Source of the DNA: Saccharopolyspora montiporae | Lineage (GTDB): Bacteria > Actinomycetota > Actinomycetes > Mycobacteriales > Pseudonocardiaceae | Length of the DNA: 57,533 nucleotides | Reading direction: 5' to 3' | NCBI RefSeq assembly: GCF_015209505.1 | Contig: NZ_JADEYC010000043.1 | Span: 1-57,533 of the forward strand | Shown here: piece after piece, positions 22,023-30,755 of the stretch | Layout: every line of letters begins with the position of its first letter | Numbering within the stretch: the stretch's first letter is position 1 | Made by a program: the position numbers and the translations under genes | Notes under the pieces: generated by a model | Databases searched by the model: none | What the model was told of the DNA's origin: nothing | What the model saw: the letters and a program-made list of their open reading frames with translations, nothing else

Positions 22023-22991
22023 TCAGTCCGGCAGCAGCCGGGGAACGAGCCGCACGTACAGCGCCATGCCCAGCACCTCGACCAGCGTCTGGGCCACCAC
22101 GACGACGGCGGCCACCGAGAGCGCATCCGGCAGCGCGAGGGCCAGCGGCAGCACCACCAGCGAATTGCGGGTGGCGCCGGTGAACACGATCGCCCGGCCC
22201 GCGGGTACGTCCAGCCGCAGCGACCGCGCCACCAGCACGCCCAGCAGCGGCATCAGCACGAGGAACGCCACGTAGAACGGCAGCACGCGCAGCGCCGCCA
22301 CCGCCCCGGTGCCGAGCCCGGCGACCTGGGACGCGACCACCACCAGCAGCGTGGCCGCCATCAGCGGCACCATCGCCGAGCCCGCCGCAGCAGCGGTGAT
22401 CCGGCCGCTGCGGTGCCGCCGGGCCCAGGACTGCGTCGCCCACGCCAGCGCCAGCGGGAGCACGATCAGCACCAGGAAGGCCCGCACGAACGGCCTCGGT
22501 TCGACGACGTCGCCGAGTCCCGGGCCCAGGAACAGCAGCAGGAACCCGGGCAGCAACGCCATCTGCGCGAGCAGCAGCAGCGGTGTCGCCGCCAGCAGCT
22601 GGCGGCTGCGCGCACCGGCCAGTCCGCTGAACACGATCACGTAGTCCACGCACGGCGTCAGCAGCACCAGCAGCACGCCCAGCCGCACCGCCCGGTCGGC
22701 GGGCAGCAGCGGCCACATCGCGGCCACCACCAGCGGCGCCACCGCGAAATTGATCACCAGCGCGGCGGCCAGGAACCGCCCGTCCCGCGCGGCCGCGACC
22801 AGTTGCGCGGCCGGTACCTGCAGGAACGTTGTGTAGAGCAGCGCGGCCAGCACCGGGTTGATCGTCGGTTCCAGTGCCGCCCCGGCAGCCGGTGCGGCCA
22901 GCCCGAGCACCGCTCCGGCGGCGATCGCGGCCAGGTAGGCGGTGACCTGGTGGTGTTCCACCCGCGCCACCAGTCGGCTGCCGAACGACAC
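22023..22991 (-). CDS. BASS-family transporter, arsenic-resistance (ACR3-like) or organic-anion type
   Basis: This protein of about 322 residues has ten hydrophobic spans in the bile acid:Na+ symporter fold. Typical features are TINPVLAALLYTTFLQVP, LVLLTPCVDYVIVFSGLAG with the Pro-Cys pair seen in ACR3-like arsenite carriers, and FTGATRNSLVVLPLALALP. Close actinobacterial relatives are often labelled arsenic resistance protein; no arsR or arsC is nearby, so arsenite export is only one option. GTG 22991 (after GGGGGG) is preferred; a GTG at 23042 would add 17 residues. It lies downstream of nhaA in the same direction and may share its transcript. Confidence 0.75.
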   Translation of the reverse strand: MSFGSRLVARVEHHQVTAYLAAIAAGAVLGLAAPAAGAALEPTINPVLAALLYTTFLQVPAAQLVAAARDGRFLAAALVINFAVAPLVVAAMWPLLPADRAVRLGVLLVLLTPCVDYVIVFSGLAGARSRQLLAATPLLLLAQMALLPGFLLLFLGPGLGDVVEPRPFVRAFLVLIVLPLALAWATQSWARRHRSGRITAAAAGSAMVPLMAATLLVVVASQVAGLGTGAVAALRVLPFYVAFLVLMPLLGVLVARSLRLDVPAGRAIVFTGATRNSLVVLPLALALPDALSVAAVVVVAQTLVEVLGMALYVRLVPRLLPD

Positions 22992-23052
22992 GTGCGCCCC
23001 CCGTCCGGGCGGGATCGGTTCCCGCCGCCCGGAGTCTCGCACCGGGTGGTCG

Positions 23053-24294
23053 TCAGCTCCCGGTCGACTCCACCGGGTGGCGCCGGTACGCGCGGTTGCG
23101 CAGGCCCAACACCACCGAGGCGACCGTGGCGGCCAGCACCGAGGCCACCAGCACCGCCGTCTTGACGTGATCCACCCGCGGATCGCCGGTGTCGAAGGCC
23201 AATTCGCCGATCAGCAGTGACACCGTGAAGCCGATCCCGGCCAGCAGCGACACCCCGAGGACGTCCCACCAGGACAGACCGGGATCCAGACTGGCGCGGG
23301 TGAACCGGGAGACGATCCAGGACGAACCGAGGATGCCGATCACCTTGCCCAGCAGCAGGCCGCACACGACGCCCAGCGCCACGGTGCTCGTCATCGCTTC
23401 CCGCAACGCGGGCCCGCTCAACGACACGCCCGCGGCGAACAGGGCGAACAGCGGAACGGCCAGGCCCGCCGAGAGCGGACGCCACAGGTGCTCGAAGTGC
23501 TCGGCGAGCCCGGGGCGGTCGCCGCGGGCGAGCACCGGGACGGTGAAGCCCAGCAGCACACCGGCGATCGTGGCGTGCACGCCCGATTCGTGCACGAAGT
23601 ACCAGGCGAGCAGCGCCAGCGGCAGCAGCGCCCACCACCAGGTGCGACCGCGTTGCACGAGCAGCCCGAACAGCAGGATCGGCACCACCGCGACGCCGAG
23701 CAGGCCCGGGTGGAAGTCATCGGTGTAGAACAACGCGATGATGGTGATCGCCAGCAGGTCGTCCACCACGGCCAGCGTCAGCAGGAAACCGCGCAGCGAT
23801 GCGGGCAGGTGCGAAGACACCACGGCCAGCACGGCCAGCGCGAAGGCGATGTCGGTGGCGGTGGGGATCGCCCAGCCGCGCAACGCTTCCGGTCCCGCGG
23901 TGACGTTCACGGCCACGTAGAACAGCGCCGGGACCAGCATGCCGCAGATCGCGGCGATGACCGGGACCGCGGCCCGCGCGGGATCGCGCAGGTCACCGGT
24001 GACGAACTCGCGCTTGAGCTCCAGGCCCACCACGAAGAAGAACACGGCCAGCAGCCCGTCCGCGGTCCAGTGCGCGATGTCCAGGTCCAGGCCCAGCGCT
24101 TCGCCGCCCGGCCACGGGACCCAGGTGCGCACGGCCTCATAGGTGTCGCCCCAGGGCGTGTTGGCCCAGATCAGCGCGAGCGCTGCCGCGGCGATCAGCA
24201 GGACACCGCCCACCGTCTCGGTGCGCAGGATGGAAGCAAGGGCGAGCCCGCCGCGGCTCGGGAACAGGGTGCGGCGGGAGGTGTCGTCGGGCAT
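23053..24294 (-). CDS. nhaA: Na+/H+ antiporter NhaA
   Basis: This 413-residue antiporter exports Na+ or Li+ in exchange for protons and supports salt and alkaline tolerance. The double aspartate D178-D179 in LAVVDDLLAI is the ion-binding site, ATDIAFAL (145-152) lies before it, and GLELKREFVTGDL is the conserved loop after the third span. ADGLLAVFFFVVG, HATIAGVLLGF and a C-terminal basic tail complete the family pattern. ATG 24294 is followed by a charged N-terminus and then the first amphipathic helix. A potassium uptake system follows 112 bases upstream on the same strand. Confidence 0.95.
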   Translation of the reverse strand: MPDDTSRRTLFPSRGGLALASILRTETVGGVLLIAAAALALIWANTPWGDTYEAVRTWVPWPGGEALGLDLDIAHWTADGLLAVFFFVVGLELKREFVTGDLRDPARAAVPVIAAICGMLVPALFYVAVNVTAGPEALRGWAIPTATDIAFALAVLAVVSSHLPASLRGFLLTLAVVDDLLAITIIALFYTDDFHPGLLGVAVVPILLFGLLVQRGRTWWWALLPLALLAWYFVHESGVHATIAGVLLGFTVPVLARGDRPGLAEHFEHLWRPLSAGLAVPLFALFAAGVSLSGPALREAMTSTVALGVVCGLLLGKVIGILGSSWIVSRFTRASLDPGLSWWDVLGVSLLAGIGFTVSLLIGELAFDTGDPRVDHVKTAVLVASVLAATVASVVLGLRNRAYRRHPVESTGS

Positions 24295-24406
24295 CGGTCC
24301 TCATCGGTCGGTCCACTGCGAATCGTGCGATGCCGACCAGACTTCCCGGCGCTCCGTCGGCCGATACTACGCGAACGCCGGAGGCCGTCGTGGGGAGGGG
24401 CGGTGC

Positions 24407-25075
24407 TCAGGTGAGCTCGGCGAATCGCTCGGTGTACGCCGAGCGGCCCGCCACGATGAGCAGGTCGTCCGGGCGGACCACGGTGTCGGCCGTGGCGTAG
24501 GTGAAGCCCTCCCCGGGGCGCTTGATGCTGACCACCGTGATGTCGTACTTCGACCGCAGCGCGCTCTCGCTCAGCGAACGCCCCACGGCCTCGGCGGGCG
24601 GGGAGGTCTTGACCATCGTGTAGTCGTCCTCGAACTCGATGTAGTCCAGCATCCGGCCCACCACCAGGTGCGCGACCCGCTCGCCCATGTCGTGCTCGGG
24701 CAGCACCACGTGATGCGCTCCCACCCGTTCCAGGATGCTGGCGTGCTGGCGGGACACCGCCTTGGCCCAGATGATCGGGACGCCGAAGTCGGCCAGCAGC
24801 GAGGTGGTCAGGATGCTGGCCTCCAGATCGGTGCCGATGGCCACCACCGCCCGCTTGAACCGGTGCACCCCGAGCTGGCGCAGCGCGTCGCCGTCGGTGG
24901 AGTCCACGACCGCGGCGTGCGTGACCCGGTCGGCGTAGCCGTCCACGACCTTGGGGCGCGTGTCGAGCGCGAGGACCTCGGTGTGCTGGCGCATCAGCTC
25001 GGTGGCCAGCGAACCGCCGAACCGGCCCAGCCCGATGATCACCGCGCGGTTGTCCGCCCAGTCGTTCTTAGCCAA
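24407..25075 (-). CDS. ktrA: Potassium uptake regulatory subunit KtrA/TrkA
   Basis: This 222-residue cytosolic protein has an RCK-N Rossmann domain (about 9-130) with AVIIGLGRFGGSLATEL as the nucleotide-binding GxGxxG, D38 at the end of the second strand (LALDTRP), and an RCK-C/TrkA-C domain (about 135-220). It gates the KtrB channel in response to ATP/ADP, and often c-di-AMP. The start is TTG 25075, which overlaps the ktrB stop by eight bases, so it is translationally coupled to the channel. Confidence 0.92.
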   Translation of the reverse strand: MAKNDWADNRAVIIGLGRFGGSLATELMRQHTEVLALDTRPKVVDGYADRVTHAAVVDSTDGDALRQLGVHRFKRAVVAIGTDLEASILTTSLLADFGVPIIWAKAVSRQHASILERVGAHHVVLPEHDMGERVAHLVVGRMLDYIEFEDDYTMVKTSPPAEAVGRSLSESALRSKYDITVVSIKRPGEGFTYATADTVVRPDDLLIVAGRSAYTERFAELT

Positions 25076-26459
25076 CGATCGGTCGCTCCTCGGGTAGTTC
25101 GTACTTGCGCGGGCGGTCCCGCAGGGCCAGCGCGGCGGCCAACGTGACAGGTCCGAGGCGCCCGATGAACATCAGGACCGACATCAGCACGTGCGCCACG
25201 GGCGGGAGGTCGGGGGTGATCCCGGTGGACAACCCCACCGTGGCCACCGCGGAGATCGATTCGAACAGCACTTCGTCGAGGGTGAACGGCGTCAGGAGCA
25301 GCAGAGTGAGCGTGGTGAGCATGACCAGCGCGACGCTGAGCAGCACGATGGTCAGCGCTTGGCGCTGCACCACGGCGGAGAGCCTGCGCCCCATGGCGTG
25401 CACGCTGGGCTCGCCGCGGATCTCGGCGACGATGACGAAAGCCAGGACCGCGAACGTGGTCACCTTGATCCCGCCCGCCGTGCCGGAGCTGCCGCCGCCG
25501 ATGAACATGAGCACGTCCTGCACCAGCAGCGTCGCCGTGTTCATCTCGCCGATGTCCACGCTGTTCAGGCCGCCGGAGCGCGGCATGACCGCCGCGAAGG
25601 CACCGGCCAGCAGCTTGCCCGGCCAGCCCATTCCGCCGAGGGTGTCCCGGTTGTCCCATTCGCCGGCGGTGATGGCGGTGAACCCCGCGATCAGCAGCAG
25701 GCCGGTCACCGCCAGGGTGATCTTGGTGTGCAGCGACCACCGGCGCTGCCGCCCGCTGATGCGCCGCCCCAGTTCGAACCACACCGGGAAGCCGAGACCA
25801 CCCGCCACGACGGCGACGATGACCGTCAGGCAGATCCACGGGTCCTCGGCGAACCGGGTCATGCTGTCGTTGTAGAGCGACAGGCCCGCGTTGTTCCAGG
25901 CCGAGACGGCGTGGAACCCGCCGGAGTACAGCGCCTCGGTCGGCGAGTAGCCGTAGGCCAGCGCCAGGCGGGTGGCCAGCACCGCGGTGATCGCCAGTTC
26001 GAACAGCAGGCTCAGCTTGATCACACCGGTGATCACCTTGCGCACCTCGCCCAGGCCCAGGCTCTTGGTCTCGCTCTGCGCGGTGAGTTCCATGCGCAGG
26101 CCGAGTCTGCGGGAGACCAGCAGCCCGAGCAGCGAGGCCAGCGTCATGATGCCCAGGCCACCGGTCTGGATGAGCCCCAGGATGACCATCTCGCCGAACA
26201 GCGACCAATGCTGCTCGGTGTCCACCACGGCCAACCCGGTGATGCACACCGCCGACGTCGCGGAGAACAGGGCCTGCACGAGATCGGTGTCCCGGCCCTC
26301 CGCCGAGGCCGCGGGCAGGCTCAGCAGCGCGGTACCGAGCACCACGGCCGCCCCGAAGCCGATGACGACCGTGCGCGCCGGGCGGCCGGCGGCGGGCACC
26401 ATCCTGGGTTGCCGCTCCGGCGCGCTGTAGCGCCACCCCGGTGTTCCCGGCGCGTTCAC
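25068..26459 (-). CDS. ktrB: Potassium uptake channel subunit KtrB/TrkH
   Basis: This protein of up to 463 residues has four M1-P-M2 repeats. Each pore loop shows the filter-type glycine: SAVCITGLAVVD, SAWNNAGLSLYND, PRSGGLNSVD and SAVATVGLSTGI. The GGGSSGTAGGIKVTT intramembrane loop that gates Ktr/Trk channels is also present. It forms a K+ uptake channel with KtrA. GTG 26459 gives the longest form; ATG 26402, preceded by GGAGCGG, is a good alternative that removes 19 polar residues. It is followed by ktrA with an eight-base overlap. Confidence 0.93.
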   Translation of the reverse strand: MNAPGTPGWRYSAPERQPRMVPAAGRPARTVVIGFGAAVVLGTALLSLPAASAEGRDTDLVQALFSATSAVCITGLAVVDTEQHWSLFGEMVILGLIQTGGLGIMTLASLLGLLVSRRLGLRMELTAQSETKSLGLGEVRKVITGVIKLSLLFELAITAVLATRLALAYGYSPTEALYSGGFHAVSAWNNAGLSLYNDSMTRFAEDPWICLTVIVAVVAGGLGFPVWFELGRRISGRQRRWSLHTKITLAVTGLLLIAGFTAITAGEWDNRDTLGGMGWPGKLLAGAFAAVMPRSGGLNSVDIGEMNTATLLVQDVLMFIGGGSSGTAGGIKVTTFAVLAFVIVAEIRGEPSVHAMGRRLSAVVQRQALTIVLLSVALVMLTTLTLLLLTPFTLDEVLFESISAVATVGLSTGITPDLPPVAHVLMSVLMFIGRLGPVTLAAALALRDRPRKYELPEERPIVG

Positions 26460-26723
26460 CGCGGTGCTCGCACCTTCGTGGACCGCACTTCGGCACTCCT
26501 CGTTCTCGGCGTCGGCGATGCATCAGGCGGTCGGCCTGTCCGACGGCGCAGCATAATCCCGCCGAGGCGGTGGTCCCACCGGGGTCTGTGCAGCTCAGGA
26601 CGGAATTTATCCCGTTTCCGGCTATTGCGCCGTTCGGTGTCGGCGCCCTCGCGCGAGAGACCGGACGAAGGGTGCGAAACCCGCTGCGGCGCCCGGCCGA
26701 ACGGCGGGATCGCGGCGGCGCGG

Positions 26724-28229
26724 TCAGTCGGCCAGCCAGCGCAGCGCGAACCACAGGTTCATCCGCACGTCCGGATCGGCCAGGTCCACGCCCAGCGCTT
26801 TCTCCGCCTGGGAGATCCGGTGCCGCACGCTGTTGCGGTGCACGCCGAGCTCGGCGGCGGTGCGGTCCCAGCCGCCGTGGCAGGACAGCCAGGTGCGCAG
26901 CGTCGGTACCAGCACGTCGTCCCGCCGCTGCAGCAGCGGGGCCAGCAGGCGGTGCGCGAAACCGGCCGCGGCGTCCGGCGGAACCACCTCGGTCAGCGAG
27001 CCCTCGTCACCGGCCGCGACCGGGTGGCGCAACGTCCCCGCCCGGTCCAGCAGCAGCCGGACCTCGGGCACCGCGCCCGGCAGGTCGGCGGCCGGGACCG
27101 GACCGCCCACCGCGGCCAGCCAGCCGCGCGCCGCAAGCTCGTGCAACACGGCCTCGTCCGGGAGCTGGCGCACCACCGCGGTGAACCGCGCGCGGTCCAG
27201 CCGCACCAGCGGGGTGCCCAGCCGCGAGCACAGCCAGGACTGCTCGGTCTCCACGCCGATCCGCTCGTCGCCGCGCCACATCCCGGCCACCAGCCGGTAG
27301 CGCTCCGCCGGGAGCGCCGCGGCGGCCACTGCGGCGGGATCCGCGCCGGTCAGCGCAGCCGTGACCGCTGCGCCCAGTCGCGCGGCGCCGGTGAGCGCGT
27401 GCGCCACGAGCCCCAGCAGTGCCGCGCCGACCGACATGATCGCCCGGTCACTGCCGCGGAAGCGGGCGCTGCGCCCGGCCAGCAGCAGGTGCTCGGAGGT
27501 GGCCTGCGGGTAGACGGGTTGGGCGACCACGTAGGACCCGTCCAGTTCGGCGGTGGCGGTGCGCGTGCCCGTGCCGGCGCGCAACCGGGCGAAGAGCCCG
27601 GCGAGTTCGGCGGGCAGCGGATCCGGTGCGCGGCATCCGGCCAGCGGTCGGTCATCCGGCCCGATCAGCGCGCACCAGCCGGACAACCGCGCGGCGAGCT
27701 CGCGCAGCACCGCCTGGGGACCGTCGGCGGCGGCCCGGGTCAGCGCCTCGCGCGCCTCGGCGATGCGCTGCTGCTCGCGGTCGGCGGCCCGGGCCAGCGC
27801 GCGGGACACCGCCCGGTTGACGGCCAGGAACGGCGTCCGCGGATCGACCACCAGCAGCGGCAGGCCGTGCCGCACGCAGGCCGCCCGCAGCCGTTCCGGC
27901 AGCTGCTCGTGCAGGTCCGGTGTTCGGCCGAACGCCAGGGCGCTGACTCCGCACGCCAGCAGTCCGGCGACGTACCCGTTGACCTCCGCGGCGGATCGCG
28001 GCAGGTTCACTCCCGCGGTGAGCAGCAGTTCCCCGCCGACCAGGTACGGGCCCGGTTCGCGCAGTTCGCTGACGTGCGCCCAGCGGACCGGGCGCTGCAG
28101 CGCACCGTCCGGCAGCGATTCCGGCACCACGCGCACCGCGAGGTCAACGTCGTCGACAACCGCGCGCAACGGCACCGACACCTCGTTGTCCAGATCAACC
28201 ACGTCGCCTCCGAATCCGGGACGGATCAT
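26724..28229 (-). CDS. PucR-family transcriptional regulator
   Basis: This 501-residue regulator has an N-terminal PucR sensing domain (about 15-130, with HVSELREPGPYLVGGELLLT and ALAFGR), a middle GGDEF-like/GAF-like region, and a C-terminal HTH_30 domain. That domain carries LRTWLSCHGGWDRTAAELGV followed by HRNSVRHRISQAEKALG and LWFALRWL. The family controls purine, amine and amino acid catabolism. ATG 28229 starts a few residues into the frame; an in-frame TTG lies three codons upstream. It is divergent from the symporter, ureohydrolase and permease genes across about 100 bases, so it very probably regulates them in response to their substrate. Confidence 0.9.
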   Translation of the reverse strand: MIRPGFGGDVVDLDNEVSVPLRAVVDDVDLAVRVVPESLPDGALQRPVRWAHVSELREPGPYLVGGELLLTAGVNLPRSAAEVNGYVAGLLACGVSALAFGRTPDLHEQLPERLRAACVRHGLPLLVVDPRTPFLAVNRAVSRALARAADREQQRIAEAREALTRAAADGPQAVLRELAARLSGWCALIGPDDRPLAGCRAPDPLPAELAGLFARLRAGTGTRTATAELDGSYVVAQPVYPQATSEHLLLAGRSARFRGSDRAIMSVGAALLGLVAHALTGAARLGAAVTAALTGADPAAVAAAALPAERYRLVAGMWRGDERIGVETEQSWLCSRLGTPLVRLDRARFTAVVRQLPDEAVLHELAARGWLAAVGGPVPAADLPGAVPEVRLLLDRAGTLRHPVAAGDEGSLTEVVPPDAAAGFAHRLLAPLLQRRDDVLVPTLRTWLSCHGGWDRTAAELGVHRNSVRHRISQAEKALGVDLADPDVRMNLWFALRWLAD

Positions 28230-28333
28230 CCCATTCAACCTGCTCGTGCGGCCGCCTACGGTGACCGCACCACCCGCCGGGAATTCGCCGGGGCCGGCTG
28301 GTGCGGCGCGAGAACACTTCCGGGAGGCCGGTT

Positions 28334-29773
28334 TTGGGTGCCGACTACGCAGTGGTGGGGTTGTACGTCCTGGCCATGCTGGCAGCAGGCTGGTACGGGA
28401 TGCGACTGGCCCGCACCCGGACCGACTACCTGGTGGCCGGGCGCAGCCTCGGCCCGATCACCTACGCGGGCACCATGTCGGCGGTCGTGCTGGGCGGTGC
28501 CTCCACGATCGGTGGCGTCGGCCTGGGCTACGCGCACGGCATCTCCGGGGCGTGGCTGGTGCTCACCATCGGACTGGGGATCTTCGCGCTGCACGCCGTG
28601 TTCGCGCGGCGGCTGGTGCGGTTGCGGCTGCACACCGTGTCCGAGCTGCTGGACCTGCGCTACGGCGGATCCACCGGGTTCGTCGCCGGTGCGGTCATGT
28701 GGGGCTACACGTTGATGCTGACCGTGACCTCGGTGCTGGCGTTCTCCACCGTGTTCAGCGTCTTCTTCGACATGCCGCGCCCGGTCGCGGTCGCGCTCGG
28801 CGGCGGGATCGTGGTCTGCTACGCCTCGCTGGGCGGCATGTGGTCGATCACGCTCACCGATATGGCCCAGTTCTGGCTCATGACAGCGGGTTTCCTGTTC
28901 GTGCTGCTGCCGCTCTCGGTGTCCTCGGCAGGCGGGTTCGCCGGGATGCGCGCCGAGCTGGACGCGGCCTTCTTCGATCCGCTGGCCGTCGGCGGCGGCA
29001 CGATCCTCACCTACGTGCTCGTCTACGGGTTCGGACTGCTCATCGGTCAGGACATCTGGCAGCGCGTGTTCACCGCCCGCAGCGAGGCGTCGGCGACCGG
29101 TGGCGGGATCGGTGCTGCGGTCTACTGCGCGATCTTCGCCGTGTCCGGTGCGCTCGTGGGCACCGCCGCGCGCGCCATGTACCCGGGGCTGGGCGATCCG
29201 GACGACGCCTTCGCCACGATCGTCGCCGACCTGCTCCCGGTCGGCGTACGCGGACTCGTGCTGGCCGCGGCGCTGTCCGCGCTGATGTCCACGGCCAGCG
29301 GCGCGCTCATCGCCTGCTCGACGGTCAGCACGCACGATCTGCTGCCCAAGCTGGGCGGACCGGCGGGCGGGGTGCGCACCGACCGGATCGCCACCGTCGT
29401 GCTCGGGGCGCTCGCCATCGGGATCTCGGCCGCGATCGGCGATGTGGTGGCGGCGTTGACCGTGGCCTACAACGTGCTCGTCGGCGGCCTGCTCGTGGCG
29501 GTGCTCGGTGGTCTGCTGTGGCGCCGCGGAACGCGCGCCGCCGCGCTGGCCTCCACCGCGACCGGCGCGATCGCGGTGATCGCGGCGATGATCGTGTCCG
29601 GTGTGGACGCCAACTCGCCGATCTACCTCGGGCTCGGCGCGAGCCTGGTGGTGTACGTGGTGGTCAGCCTGTGCACCCCGAGCCCGCCGGAGCACGTGCT
29701 GCGTGCCTGGGACGAACGGATTTCCGGCGTCCGCGAGCAGGACCCGACGGCGCGGACCACCGCGCCGGAATGA
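28334..29773 (+). CDS. Sodium:solute symporter (SSS family)
   Basis: This 479-residue transporter has about 13 spans. TDYLVAGRSLGPITYAGTMS, the GGASTIGGVGLGYAHG unwound first span, LRYGGSTGFVAGA and the LSALMSTASGALIACSTVST segment in TM8-9 with Na2-site Ser/Thr residues are SSS landmarks. GGGAGG at 28322-28327 lies six bases before TTG 28334, which begins the frame just ahead of the first span, so I chose that rather than the GTG at 28301. It opens an operon with the ureohydrolase (33-base gap) and an NCS1 permease, so the substrate is probably a guanidino compound, polyamine or related nitrogen source. Confidence 0.88.
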   Translation: MGADYAVVGLYVLAMLAAGWYGMRLARTRTDYLVAGRSLGPITYAGTMSAVVLGGASTIGGVGLGYAHGISGAWLVLTIGLGIFALHAVFARRLVRLRLHTVSELLDLRYGGSTGFVAGAVMWGYTLMLTVTSVLAFSTVFSVFFDMPRPVAVALGGGIVVCYASLGGMWSITLTDMAQFWLMTAGFLFVLLPLSVSSAGGFAGMRAELDAAFFDPLAVGGGTILTYVLVYGFGLLIGQDIWQRVFTARSEASATGGGIGAAVYCAIFAVSGALVGTAARAMYPGLGDPDDAFATIVADLLPVGVRGLVLAAALSALMSTASGALIACSTVSTHDLLPKLGGPAGGVRTDRIATVVLGALAIGISAAIGDVVAALTVAYNVLVGGLLVAVLGGLLWRRGTRAAALASTATGAIAVIAAMIVSGVDANSPIYLGLGASLVVYVVVSLCTPSPPEHVLRAWDERISGVREQDPTARTTAPE

Positions 29774-29805
29774 ACCGCGGTGCACCGCGGAGGAGAGGAG
29801 CAAAG

Positions 29806-30753
29806 ATGAACGACAGCCCGATCGGACCGGCCGATGCTTCGAAGTCCCCGCGGTACGGGGGTTTCGCGACCTTCGCCCGGTTGCCGCGCGCGGACCAGGC
29901 CGGGCACCCGGACATCGCGGTGGTGGGAGTTCCCTTCGACACGGGCGTTTCGTACCGCCCGGGTGCGCGGTTCGGGCCCGCCGGGGTGCGCGAGGGCAGC
30001 AGGTTGCTGCGCCCGTACCACCCGGGTCTGGACGTGTCGCCGTTCGCGGACAAGCAGGTCGTCGATGCCGGGGACATCGCGGTCAACCCGTTCGACATCG
30101 CCGAGGCCATCGAGACGCTGCAGCACGAGGCGGGCGCGCTGATGTCCGGCGGGACCCGGTTGGTCAGCGTCGGTGGCGACCACACCATCGCGCTGCCCCT
30201 GCTGCGCGCCGCGGCCGCCGAGCACGGGCCGGTGGCGCTGCTGCACTTCGACGCGCACCTCGACACCTGGGACACCTACTTCGGGGAGCCGTACACGCAC
30301 GGCACCCCGTTCCGCCGGGCCGCGGAGGAAGGTCTGCTGGACACCAGCGCGCTGTGCCACGTGGGCACCCGCGGCCCGCTGTACGGGCGCTGGGACCTCT
30401 CCGAGGACCAGCGGCTCGGGTTCGGCATCCACACCTCGGCGGACGTGCTGCACGCGGGGGTGACCGGGACGGTGGACGCGCTGCGCCAGCGGGTCGGTTC
30501 CCGACCGCTGTACATCTCGGTGGACATCGACGTGCTCGACCCCGCGCACGCGCCCGGCACCGGAACCCCGGAAGCCGGGGGCATGACCAGCCGCGAGCTG
30601 CTGGAGATCCTGCGCGGCCTCCGCGACTGCAACCTGATCGGGGCCGATGTCGTGGAGGTGGCACCGGCCTACGACCACGCGGAGATCACCGCGATCGCCG
30701 CCGCGCACGTCACGTACGACCTGGTCAGCCTGCTGGCCTTGCGCGGAGCCTGA
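29806..30753 (+). CDS. Agmatinase-family ureohydrolase
   Basis: This 315-residue ureohydrolase splits a guanidino substrate to urea plus amine. All six manganese ligands are present: H126 in GGDHT, D149, H151 and D153 in DAHLD, and D240 and D242 in SVDIDVLDP. H165 in YTHGTPFR matches the agmatinase catalytic histidine, and the APGTGTPEAGG loop is intact. Agmatinase, guanidinobutyrase and guanidinopropionase share these features, so 'agmatinase' is a family call only. ATG 29806 follows AGGAGAGGAG. The permease starts two bases after its stop. No urease or ornithine carbamoyl genes are nearby. Confidence 0.9.
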   Translation: MNDSPIGPADASKSPRYGGFATFARLPRADQAGHPDIAVVGVPFDTGVSYRPGARFGPAGVREGSRLLRPYHPGLDVSPFADKQVVDAGDIAVNPFDIAEAIETLQHEAGALMSGGTRLVSVGGDHTIALPLLRAAAAEHGPVALLHFDAHLDTWDTYFGEPYTHGTPFRRAAEEGLLDTSALCHVGTRGPLYGRWDLSEDQRLGFGIHTSADVLHAGVTGTVDALRQRVGSRPLYISVDIDVLDPAHAPGTGTPEAGGMTSRELLEILRGLRDCNLIGADVVEVAPAYDHAEITAIAAAHVTYDLVSLLALRGA

Positions 30754-30755
30754 GG

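Noticed and set aside
25191..28715. Plus-strand frame of more than 1100 codons across ktrB and pucR
   Set aside because: Same reason: antisense shadow with His/Gln/Arg-biased composition over well-supported genes.
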